DNA of 44,144 nt. It comes from an uncultured Propionibacterium sp. (GTDB taxonomy: Bacteria > Actinomycetota > Actinomycetes > Propionibacteriales > Propionibacteriaceae). A program made the position numbers and the translations under genes. The stretch is from the NCBI GenBank assembly GCA_938036835.1, contig CALHWB010000001.1, forward strand, positions 1 to 44,144, read 5' to 3'. Below the pieces are notes generated by a model. It worked only from the letters and a program-made list of their open reading frames with translations. It did not search any database and was not told the DNA's origin. Below, one piece after another: positions 1-7,082 of the stretch; the stretch's first letter is position 1; every line of letters begins with the position of its first letter.

Positions 1-2
1 AA

Positions 3-110
3 CGGCAAAGCATCCCCCGGCGCCGGCTCAACACGAGCAGCACAACCAGCCAACACCACAAAACCAGCCAACACGGCAGTAAGGCGCCGCACGATACCGG
101 GACGTCTCAT
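3..110 (-). CDS. lipoprotein, second tandem copy (partial, runs off the window)
   Basis: Only the first 36 codons are in the window; the rest lies before base 1. The visible part is a lipoprotein signal peptide: a basic start (MRRPGIVRR), a hydrophobic core and the lipobox LAGC, followed by AARVEPAPGDALP. This stretch is almost identical to the start of the complete lipoprotein at 189-611. The DNA at 1-118 matches 499-616 with only a few changes and one 3-base difference inside the signal peptide, so the two genes are tandem duplicates. A 78-base AT-richer spacer separates them. Function is unknown. Beside a secreted amidase it may be an extra immunity or accessory lipoprotein, which is inference. 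Confidence 0.75.
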   Translation of the reverse strand, partial: MRRPGIVRRLTAVLAGFVVLAGCAARVEPAPGDALP

Positions 111-188
111 GACAACACACCCTAACAGAGCATTGACAGTGCCGACGCAATACTTCCCTATACATACCACTGATATCTCAGGAAAGTA

Positions 189-611
189 TCAAGGCTGATA
201 TCTATAGAAGATTTTGCATACTCGCCAAGGCGAGTGCTCATCATCGCGTTCCAATCTCGCCGCCATCTGAGTATGAAGCTTGCCCGATTTAGTCCAATAC
301 TTGAAATAGATATACTCACTCATCTGGGTTGGCAGTGGAGCTGCCCTGTTAAGTGAGTCTGCCGAGATTTCGTAATGGTCGATGACGCCTCCGGGCCCGA
401 ACCATTCCGCTACCCTAAACCAGCAGTCGCCGCTCATGGCCCGACCGGCCCGCTCATCGTTGGCCTGAATCGCCCTAACATAGGTCTCGAACACCTCCAA
501 CGGCAAAGCATCCACCGGCGGCGGCTCAACACGAGCAGCACAACCAGCCAACAACACCACAAAACCGGCCAACACGGCAGTAAGGCGCCGCACAATACCG
601 GGACGTCTCAT
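189..611 (-). CDS. small lipoprotein, candidate immunity protein
   Basis: A 140-residue protein with a lipoprotein signal: MRRPGIVRR, a hydrophobic stretch, then the lipobox LLAGC. The mature part (about 115 residues) begins VEPPPVDALPLEVFETYVRA and has two cysteines (in GDCWF and RVCKIF) that could form a disulfide outside the membrane. I recognise no named family. The size and character resemble the NTF2-like or DUF4878-like small lipoproteins common in actinobacteria, but that is only an impression. Its ATG overlaps the stop of the EspC-like gene upstream by four bases, so the two are probably translated together. The 3' half is clearly richer in A+T than its neighbours. Its place behind a secreted cell-wall amidase and its duplication suggest an immunity role (inference). 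Confidence 0.75.
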   Translation of the reverse strand: MRRPGIVRRLTAVLAGFVVLLAGCAARVEPPPVDALPLEVFETYVRAIQANDERAGRAMSGDCWFRVAEWFGPGGVIDHYEISADSLNRAAPLPTQMSEYIYFKYWTKSGKLHTQMAARLERDDEHSPWRVCKIFYRYQP

Positions 612-916
612 GACAGCAACCCCAAGAGGGCATTGGCGGCGCGGGTGTTTTGTTCTTCGGCCTGTTGAATGGTCAGGGCCGAATCGTCGAGGGCGTCGGC
701 GGCGATCATGGTGCGCCGGGTGATATCGGCCAGCTCGTCGGCCCAGCCCTGCTGGCAGGCGTTCAGGGCCGAGGCGCTGGCAAACCCGGGGTTGGCGGCG
801 GACGTGGTTGCGCAGTCGCTGAGGGCGGTATTGATTCGCTTGACGGCCTCGAAGGTCAGTTCCCTGGTCGAATCGGCCACCTTGGAAACCTCGGCCCAGT
901 TCATGTCAATCGTCAT
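608..916 (-). CDS. EspC/WXG100-like small helical protein
   Basis: A 102-residue, almost wholly helical protein with no signal peptide: MTIDMNWAEVSKVADSTRE, then heptad-like helices ending in ADALDDSALTIQQAEEQNTR. The size, the central turn around NPGFASASAL and the later GWADEL motif fit the EspC-like or WXG100-like substrates of type VII secretion, which pair as helical hairpins. It lies 18 bases after the amidase gene and overlaps the lipoprotein start (ATGA), so all three look like one transcript. The likely role is a partner or co-secreted subunit of the amidase protein. The family match is from shape and context rather than a strict WxG motif, so moderate confidence only. Confidence 0.6.
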   Translation of the reverse strand: MTIDMNWAEVSKVADSTRELTFEAVKRINTALSDCATTSAANPGFASASALNACQQGWADELADITRRTMIAADALDDSALTIQQAEEQNTRAANALLGLLS

Positions 917-934
917 AGTGGTATCCGTTCTGTG

Positions 935-2224
935 CTACCAGGTACGTTGCACGCGTACGATCTGGATGTCTTGATCCCCGCCATGGTTGCCGACCGCCAG
1001 CCGCCCATCCAGGGACAGATCCACCGCCGAATCGGAATGCTGGGTGTATAGGATGTCCCCATTGGGCAACACCCGGGTGACCACGGCAGCGTGATGCTCC
1101 TCGCCGATCGCGTGGCCATTCCCGTCGGTGGTATGCATCCAATAGATCACATCGCCGGGTTGGGCCCCGGCCACCCCAACCGTCGGGGAACCCGAGTGGG
1201 TGAACAGGTCATGCTGCTGATCGGCGCCACCCCACGAATCCGAATAGGCGCCCGGGTGCCGCCACCTGTGGGCCCAGGGCAGATGGCCCCAGGAATCCGC
1301 CGACCATGGGGTCAGCCCCTTGGGCGGCAGCCCGCCGGCCTCCAACGACCTGGACACGAAGTTGGTGCAATTGTTGATCTCCCGACCGTCGTTGGGGTTG
1401 CCGGTCCAGTCGATGCTCTTATCGTCCCAATGTTCGTTCGCGTATTCGAGCATCCTCAACCGGTCATAGCCCAGATCGGCCCGCCTCAGCTGCGCCCGCA
1501 CCGCCCCCGGCAACCCGGCCATCCCGGCCAGTTCCAGCGGCAGCCCCCGCAGGTACAGCCCTCGCTCGGCCTCGGACAATCCATCCCACCACCGCCGCTG
1601 TTCGGCCGGCGAGCCATCGACCGGCACCCCGGCCCGCAACGCCTCAATGCCACCGCCCACACCCAACGATAACGTCTCCTCCAGATGGGTATCGAGATCT
1701 CTATTTGGTTCTACCCTGCCGTCCCCATTGGTGTCTAGACTGGTCAGCCGCCAATCCGTCAGGACCGCTGCGGCCTGCTCGTCGGCCTCGGTGGCCCGCC
1801 GCAGGCAATCCCGCAGGGCCTGCTGGGCGGCGGCCGCCCAGTCGATCAACCCCACCGGCGCGTCGAGTGGGGGCGTGACCCCGCCATCATCGCTCCAGGT
1901 GCAGCCCTTCAAGGAACACGCGGTCACCCAATCGGCGACCTCCCGCTGGCAACCGGTCAGCGTCACCCCCAACCCGGACAACACCGAACACACCGCCCGC
2001 AACTGGATGGCAACGATCTCATAGCCAGCAGCCAGCGCCTTGAACTCCGCCCCAGCCAACTCACCCACCGCATCGGCCCAGCTATCGGCCAGCGCACCGC
2101 TACCGCGATCGTGCAAACCCAGAGCGGCCTCGTTCATATCCCGCGACAGATGCGCCAGCGACTCCTCCAGGCCCAACCAGGCCTCTGGACGACCCGACTG
2201 CACAACACCAACCGTCAACAACAC
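935..2224 (-). CDS. type VII-style polymorphic toxin with C-terminal amidase domain
   Basis: With the GTG start at 2224 the product is 429 residues. That GTG lies five bases after a perfect AGGAGG (2230-2235); longer in-frame starts upstream have no such site. Residues 1-160 are helical with no signal peptide, like the N-terminal half of type VII (ESX) toxins. A calcium-loop sequence DTNGDGRVE follows at about 164-172. Residues 210-252 contain the WWDGLSEAERGLYLRGLP and MAGLPGAVR pieces, resembling the linker seen before toxin domains in actinobacteria. The C-terminal domain (about 253-429) has the pattern of the putative amidase family (amidase_6): YANEHW, then NNCTNFVSRSLEAGG with a likely nucleophile C286, then PGDVIYW and HHAAVVT with a likely catalytic His at 378. 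It probably cleaves peptide bonds in peptidoglycan. A housekeeping cell-wall hydrolase is the alternative. Confidence 0.7.
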   Translation of the reverse strand: MLLTVGVVQSGRPEAWLGLEESLAHLSRDMNEAALGLHDRGSGALADSWADAVGELAGAEFKALAAGYEIVAIQLRAVCSVLSGLGVTLTGCQREVADWVTACSLKGCTWSDDGGVTPPLDAPVGLIDWAAAAQQALRDCLRRATEADEQAAAVLTDWRLTSLDTNGDGRVEPNRDLDTHLEETLSLGVGGGIEALRAGVPVDGSPAEQRRWWDGLSEAERGLYLRGLPLELAGMAGLPGAVRAQLRRADLGYDRLRMLEYANEHWDDKSIDWTGNPNDGREINNCTNFVSRSLEAGGLPPKGLTPWSADSWGHLPWAHRWRHPGAYSDSWGGADQQHDLFTHSGSPTVGVAGAQPGDVIYWMHTTDGNGHAIGEEHHAAVVTRVLPNGDILYTQHSDSAVDLSLDGRLAVGNHGGDQDIQIVRVQRTW

Positions 2225-2375
2225 AACCACCTCCTGACAATGACCACACCGACAATGCAAACCTAACAAGCGAAAACGACAACGACCCAGGCCACCGACA
2301 AGATTGTGGATAACTTCATACCGGCCGGCCTGCCGGAGCCGCCAGACGGCCGGCATCCGCCACGACCAGCCGGAT

Positions 2376-3899
2376 TCAGGCCCGCTCGCAAACCACCACG
2401 GTGGCCGACTGGAACAGCACCCGGCGCCCCCGGCAGCGCGGCAGGAAACTGCGGGCATCGTGGCCCTCATCCGCCAGGATCACCAGCGCCATCAGATCGG
2501 TGTAGACATCAACGCGCGGCCCGGCCACCCCGGGAGTACGGTCATGCGGGATCCCGGTGAGCAGCTGATACTCGGGCAACTGGAACCAGCCCCGGTAGAT
2601 GGCCAACGACTCGGTGCCGGAACGCTCAACCACCCGCGCGGCCTGCTGCTGCTCGGTCAAGGCCTGCTCGGCCCCCCGGTACTGCCAGGCCCGCAACCCC
2701 TGGGCGAGCCCGGCCAGCAGCACGAGCACTACAATCAGCGGCTTCAACCGGCCGGCCAGGTGCGGCCAGGCCCGCTCGGCGACCACGCAGGCCACCAGCA
2801 CCGCCAACGGGTAGGCGATCAGCAAGAAGGGCAGCGCCTGCCGGTGAGAACCCTGACTGGCCTGCCAGATCCACAGATACAGCAGGACGAAACCGAAACC
2901 CAGCAGGCCCGCCCAGCAGACCACGGCCATACGGGCACGATCGTGGCCGCAGACCGCAGCCGACCCGCCCGCCCTGCGGGCACGACGCGCGCCGGTGCGC
3001 ACCGGCGGCGGCCACAACGCGGCCAGCACCCCGATCAGCAGGGCACCGACCAGGACGAGCATGCCCGGGGTGGTGAACAGTTCGGCCAGCGCACCCAGCC
3101 GCTCGGGACGGAACTGGGGCGGATTACGCTGGCTCGCCAGGAACCGGCCCAATAGGTCGAGGTTCTCGCGATAGGCCCGCCAAGACCCGAGACCGATCAA
3201 CCGGTAGCACTCGAAGGCCAAGGTGGGGGCGATCGCGGCCCCGGCGCCCCGCACCCCGGCCCACCAATCCGGCCGCCGGCAGCCGAGCCAATCGGCCACC
3301 CACCAGGCGACCAGCAGGATCGCCCCGCCAAGCACGAATACCGATTTCGCCTGGCAGCTCAGGCCGGCCAGCAGCCCGGCCAGCGCGATACGCGAATTGG
3401 CCGCCGCCCAGGCCGCGGCCAACAGCAGGCCCAGGGCGGCGAACTCACCGATGAACCGGCCCGGCACCAAGCCGCTGGTGATCAGATCGGGCTGGCCCAC
3501 ATTCAGCAACAACGGAGTCGCCGTCACCGCCAGGCCCGTCCAGCGCCCCCAGAACTGGCGGGTGAAACCGAACAACACCCCCAGCAGCAGCGTGAAATAG
3601 CCGAGCGGCACGACCCGCACCAGCCACGAATAGCCCCCACCGGCCAGCCAGGGCAGCACCCCGGGCAACACGACCACCGGCCCGGTCGAAATATACGGAT
3701 CGAACAGGAAACCCTCGGTGCCCTGCATCGCCCCGAAACTGGCATAGCCCCAACCCCTAGCCAGCGAGGCAACCACCTGAAGGTTGTAGGCCTCGTCGAA
3801 CTCCAGCGGCGACAACGCCGCCCGCCAATAGACCACGCCATAGCAGGCCGCCAACAGCACCGCGGCCAGAGCGAACAGCCAGTCCCCCAACCGGTTCAA
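2376..3899 (-). CDS. GT-C family membrane glycosyltransferase (GT39/ArnT-like)
   Basis: A 507-residue polytopic membrane protein. After a first transmembrane helix it has SPLEFDEAYNLQV, the acidic loop motif where GT-C enzymes hold the catalytic aspartate or glutamate. About ten further hydrophobic segments follow, and then a soluble C-terminal part with QLPEYQLLTG. GT-C enzymes use a polyprenyl-phosphate sugar outside the membrane to glycosylate lipids, proteins or wall glycans. The acceptor cannot be told here. The start is a TTG at 3899 with GGAG seven bases upstream. The preceding GT2 gene ends 31 bases before it, so the two form an operon. The two DUF6541 membrane proteins transcribed the other way probably belong to the same surface-glycan job (inference). 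Confidence 0.75.
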   Translation of the reverse strand: MNRLGDWLFALAAVLLAACYGVVYWRAALSPLEFDEAYNLQVVASLARGWGYASFGAMQGTEGFLFDPYISTGPVVVLPGVLPWLAGGGYSWLVRVVPLGYFTLLLGVLFGFTRQFWGRWTGLAVTATPLLLNVGQPDLITSGLVPGRFIGEFAALGLLLAAAWAAANSRIALAGLLAGLSCQAKSVFVLGGAILLVAWWVADWLGCRRPDWWAGVRGAGAAIAPTLAFECYRLIGLGSWRAYRENLDLLGRFLASQRNPPQFRPERLGALAELFTTPGMLVLVGALLIGVLAALWPPPVRTGARRARRAGGSAAVCGHDRARMAVVCWAGLLGFGFVLLYLWIWQASQGSHRQALPFLLIAYPLAVLVACVVAERAWPHLAGRLKPLIVVLVLLAGLAQGLRAWQYRGAEQALTEQQQAARVVERSGTESLAIYRGWFQLPEYQLLTGIPHDRTPGVAGPRVDVYTDLMALVILADEGHDARSFLPRCRGRRVLFQSATVVVCERA

Positions 3900-3930
3900 T
3901 CCGCGCTCCGACGCCGCGCGCGCCCCGCGC

Positions 3931-4824
3931 TCACTTCACCAGATGGCTGCCGAGATTCCTCACCCCGGCCCAATTGCGCCGGGCAGCCGCCTTCGGCAGC
4001 AGGGCCGCGGCATGCAGGCGGCTGGAGACGTGCAGGCGGGCCACCCGCGCCGCCCGCTGCCAGCCCAGCGCGGCCATCTCCCCGGCCATCTGCTGGAAGA
4101 AGGCGCGTTCCTCGCCAAACCTCGTCCCCTCCAACGCCCGCCAAGACGAATCCGAACCCGAATGCCGGCGATACTGGAAGGCAGCCACATCGTCCAGCAG
4201 CAGCGCACCGCCGGTCATGACGATGTCGAGTACCAAAGCCAAGTCCTGCACCACGTTGTATTCGGGACGGAAGCTATGCCGCAGCATCGCCTCGGCCCGC
4301 CACCCCAAGGAGGGAAAATACAGCCAGTCGCCGCGCAGCAGCGAAACCGCGGTCTCCTGGCCGGCGAGCAGCCGCACCCCCCGGCCCTTGGGCCGATAGC
4401 AGGCCTTGACCCGCTCGACCAGCGTATTGGACGGTGCCCCGCGCTCGTCGATCACGAACACCCCCGGCTGGAAGATGTCGGCGCGCGGGTACCGGGCGGC
4501 GCGATCCACCAGCCAGCCGAGATAGTTGGGCAGCATGACATCGTCGGCCCCCATGACCACCACCAGGTCATTGGTCACCTTGCCCAGGCATTTGCGGTAG
4601 TTGCCGTTGGCGCCCAGGTTCCGATCGTTGCGCTCATAGCTCACCCGGTCATCGCCCAGGGCCTCGAACCACCCGGGAATCGAGTCGTCGGGGTAGCCGT
4701 CATCGACCACCACCAGACGGAAATCGGTGTACTCCTGGTTCAGCACGCTGCGCACCGCAAGCTTCATCAACTCGACATCCCCGTAGTACGGGAACAGCAC
4801 GTCAACAGTCATCGCGAAATCCAT
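3931..4824 (-). CDS. GT2 family glycosyltransferase
   Basis: A 297-residue protein with a GT-A fold. It opens MTVDVLFPYYGDVELMKLAV, has VVVDDGYPDD for the nucleotide-sugar site, NLGANGNYRKC, and VVVMGADDVMLPNYL as the DxD-type metal motif. A second half with HSFRPEYNVVQDLALVLDI resembles the acceptor-side region with an aspartate base. It should transfer a sugar from a nucleotide donor on the inner side of the membrane, perhaps onto polyprenyl phosphate for the GT-C enzyme downstream. Two starts are possible: ATG at 4824, with TAGGA almost touching it, or ATG at 4812, which gives the usual N-terminus for this family and has GGA seven bases upstream. The latter may be the true one. Confidence 0.8.
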   Translation of the reverse strand: MDFAMTVDVLFPYYGDVELMKLAVRSVLNQEYTDFRLVVVDDGYPDDSIPGWFEALGDDRVSYERNDRNLGANGNYRKCLGKVTNDLVVVMGADDVMLPNYLGWLVDRAARYPRADIFQPGVFVIDERGAPSNTLVERVKACYRPKGRGVRLLAGQETAVSLLRGDWLYFPSLGWRAEAMLRHSFRPEYNVVQDLALVLDIVMTGGALLLDDVAAFQYRRHSGSDSSWRALEGTRFGEERAFFQQMAGEMAALGWQRAARVARLHVSSRLHAAALLPKAAARRNWAGVRNLGSHLVK

Positions 4825-4999
4825 TCCTAGCCGGTGCCGGGCACCGCTTGCGTCTCTGGGCCGGTTGGGGCCACCTCAGCTTACCGGCCCGTCGCCCCCG
4901 TTCGTCACCACCCGCGGGTTCCGGCGGGCCGCCCGGCCCCGGCCTTGGCATGCTGACAAGTCACTACGGCGCCATCGAGGACGATCGGCGACGAACGGC

Positions 5000-5005
5000 T
5001 AGACT
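5000..5005 (+). promoter_or_regulatory. candidate -10 element (TAGACT) for the DUF6541 pair
   Basis: TAGACT fits the actinobacterial TAnnnT -10 pattern and lies 67 bases before the ATG of the first DUF6541 gene, in the 247-base divergent gap shared with the GT2 gene. No clear -35 is visible. The rest of the gap is GC-rich with nothing recognisable. Confidence 0.35.
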
Positions 5006-5071
5006 AATCGCGCACCCGCCGGGCAGGCCGGGGGTTGGCCGGAGGGCGGGGAAAGGCGGCGGACGCGGGCG

Positions 5072-7072
5072 ATGCTGACGACATGGGCGCAGATACTGCC
5101 GGCGGCCGGGGTGGGGCTGGCCTTGCTGATCGCACCCGGTGCGCTGATCGGGCGCTGCCTGCGGCTGCCGCTCCAGCTCGCGGCCGCGATGGCCCCGGTG
5201 TTCTCGGCGCTGACCATCACCAGCTCGGCCTGGCTGGCCTGGTTCGCCGGTCAGCGCTGGCAGCTCGGTTGGGTGCTGGGCACCGCGCTGCTGCTGGGCG
5301 CACTGATAGCCGGACTGTTCTGGCTGGCCGGGCGGCTGGGGCTGACCGAATTGCGGCTGCTGTACCGGCACCGCCCCCAGCCTTGGCGGGTTTCGGCTCT
5401 TGCGCTCGGGCAGTATCTGATCGGGATCGGCGTGATGGCCTGCGCCATGGTGCCCCGCTACCTGGGTGCCCTCAACGCCCCCGACAACTTCCTGCAACGA
5501 TTCGACAACGCATTCCATCTCAACGCGGTGCGTTGGATAGCCAACACCGGCCAGGCCGCCTCGCCGGCACTGGGCTGGATGGTCAACTCCGATGGCTATC
5601 CCCTGGGCTGGCACCAGTTCAACGCCCTGACCTTGCAGTTGGCCGGCGGCGAATTGACCGGCACCGTGTACGCCTGCTTCCTGGTGACCATCTTCGTGGC
5701 CTGGCCGCTGAGCCTGTCGGCGCTGCTGGAATCGGTGCTGCGGCCGACCGCCCTCGCCCGCATGGCCCTGGGGCCCCTAGCCCTGAGCTTCATGTCCTTC
5801 CCGCACATGACCCTGGAGGGCGGCGGCCTGTACGCCAACCTGTTCGGGCTGGCGCTGGCGCCGGCCGCGATGGCCGCCATGGTGCAACTGGCGCAGGTCG
5901 GCGAACGAATCCAGCTGGGGGCCTGGCAGGCGCTGGTGGTGGGGTTGCTGGCGCTGCTGGGCACCGCCTCGGCGCATCCGAACGCCACTATGCTGGTGGC
6001 CGCGGCCAGCCTGCCCGCCCTGGGCTGGTCGGCCTGGTTGATGTACCGCCGTCCCGAACCCACCCAGCGATTGCGGCTGCTGCCTCGCTGGCTGTGGATC
6101 GGTGGGGTGCTCGCGGCTACCGGCCTACTCGCGGTGGCCTGGGAGGTTTTAGCCCCGGGCCTGGAAGTGGCACCCTGGCCGGCTTTCGAATCCATCGCCC
6201 AGAGCATCGGGGAGATCGCGGTTGGCACCACGATGGGCAAGCAGGCGGTATGGACCGGCACCTTCCTGTTCATCGCCGGCGTGGTCGTGGTGGTCCGGCG
6301 CCGCCGCCGGCTGCTGTGGGTGATCGGCTGCCATCTCGTGATCGCCGGGCTATACCTGGTCTCGTCCGCGTTCGGCGCCGGGCGGCTACGCAACATGATC
6401 ACCGGGGTCTTCTTCAACGACACCCGCCGCACCGGATCCGCGCTGGGTATCCTGCTGGTGGTGTTTGCCGGGCTCGCCATCGACGAACTGTGGCGTGCGC
6501 TGCGCTGCTGGGTGCGCCGGAATCACCCGCAATGGGCCGGCCGCGCACGCCGGCGCGGCTTCTGGGTGGCTCTCGGGGTGAGCATCGTCCTGGCGGCAAG
6601 TACCCTGCCGAACCGCGGACTGAACCACCAGTTCGGCGATCTGCAGAAGGCCTACGCCTATGCCCGGTCGGGAAACGTGATGATCTCCGCCGACGAGCAG
6701 CGGATGCTGGCCAAGCTGCCCGAGCTGGTCGAACCGGACGCGGTGATCGCCAACAACCCGCTGAACGGTTCGGGACTGATCTACGCCCTAGCCGACCGCC
6801 AGGTGCTCAACTACTACATGTTCCAGCGCCTCACCCCCGACCAGGAGTACCTGAACCTGCACTTCAACCAGGCCAGCACCGACCAGCGGGTGTGCGAGCT
6901 GATCAGGGACCGGCGCATCGGCTATTTCCTGCAGATGGCACCCCGGATGATCGGCGACTACGAGTACCGGGAAGACTACGGCGGCCTGGAGGTCTACCGC
7001 TTCACCCCGGGCTTCGAATCGGTGGCGGTCATCGGCCGTACCGCCTTGTACCGGGTGACGGCCTGCGGATGA
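5072..7072 (+). CDS. DUF6541-type polytopic membrane protein, copy 1
   Basis: A 666-residue membrane protein with about 14 hydrophobic helices and a C-terminal extracytoplasmic part. Family-like landmarks are NFLQRFDNAFHLNAVRWI (near 150), LGWHQFNALT, and late in the protein NNPLNGSGLIYALADRQ and DQEYLNLHF. I connect these with the DUF6541 family of actinobacteria, whose layout resembles GT-C glycosyltransferases: many helices, an aspartate-histidine loop after the first helices, and a soluble tail. The substrate is unknown. It is followed after 10 bases by a clear paralogue with the same landmarks, so this is a tandem duplication transcribed together. A high-GC alternative frame spans nearly the same stretch but has no membrane pattern, so this frame was chosen. 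Confidence 0.75.
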   Translation: MLTTWAQILPAAGVGLALLIAPGALIGRCLRLPLQLAAAMAPVFSALTITSSAWLAWFAGQRWQLGWVLGTALLLGALIAGLFWLAGRLGLTELRLLYRHRPQPWRVSALALGQYLIGIGVMACAMVPRYLGALNAPDNFLQRFDNAFHLNAVRWIANTGQAASPALGWMVNSDGYPLGWHQFNALTLQLAGGELTGTVYACFLVTIFVAWPLSLSALLESVLRPTALARMALGPLALSFMSFPHMTLEGGGLYANLFGLALAPAAMAAMVQLAQVGERIQLGAWQALVVGLLALLGTASAHPNATMLVAAASLPALGWSAWLMYRRPEPTQRLRLLPRWLWIGGVLAATGLLAVAWEVLAPGLEVAPWPAFESIAQSIGEIAVGTTMGKQAVWTGTFLFIAGVVVVVRRRRRLLWVIGCHLVIAGLYLVSSAFGAGRLRNMITGVFFNDTRRTGSALGILLVVFAGLAIDELWRALRCWVRRNHPQWAGRARRRGFWVALGVSIVLAASTLPNRGLNHQFGDLQKAYAYARSGNVMISADEQRMLAKLPELVEPDAVIANNPLNGSGLIYALADRQVLNYYMFQRLTPDQEYLNLHFNQASTDQRVCELIRDRRIGYFLQMAPRMIGDYEYREDYGGLEVYRFTPGFESVAVIGRTALYRVTACG

Positions 7073-7082
7073 TCGGCTGACC

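Noticed and set aside
2305..2313. A perfect DnaA box (TTATCCACA on the minus strand) about 42 kb from oriC
   Set aside because: A single nine-base match is expected by chance at a rate not far below one in a window of this size, and no second box or other origin feature is near.
5035..7080. A 681-codon frame overlapping the first DUF6541 gene in another frame
   Set aside because: It is Arg/Gly/Ala/Pro-rich without membrane helices. The frame from 5072 has 14 helices and a matching paralogue downstream.
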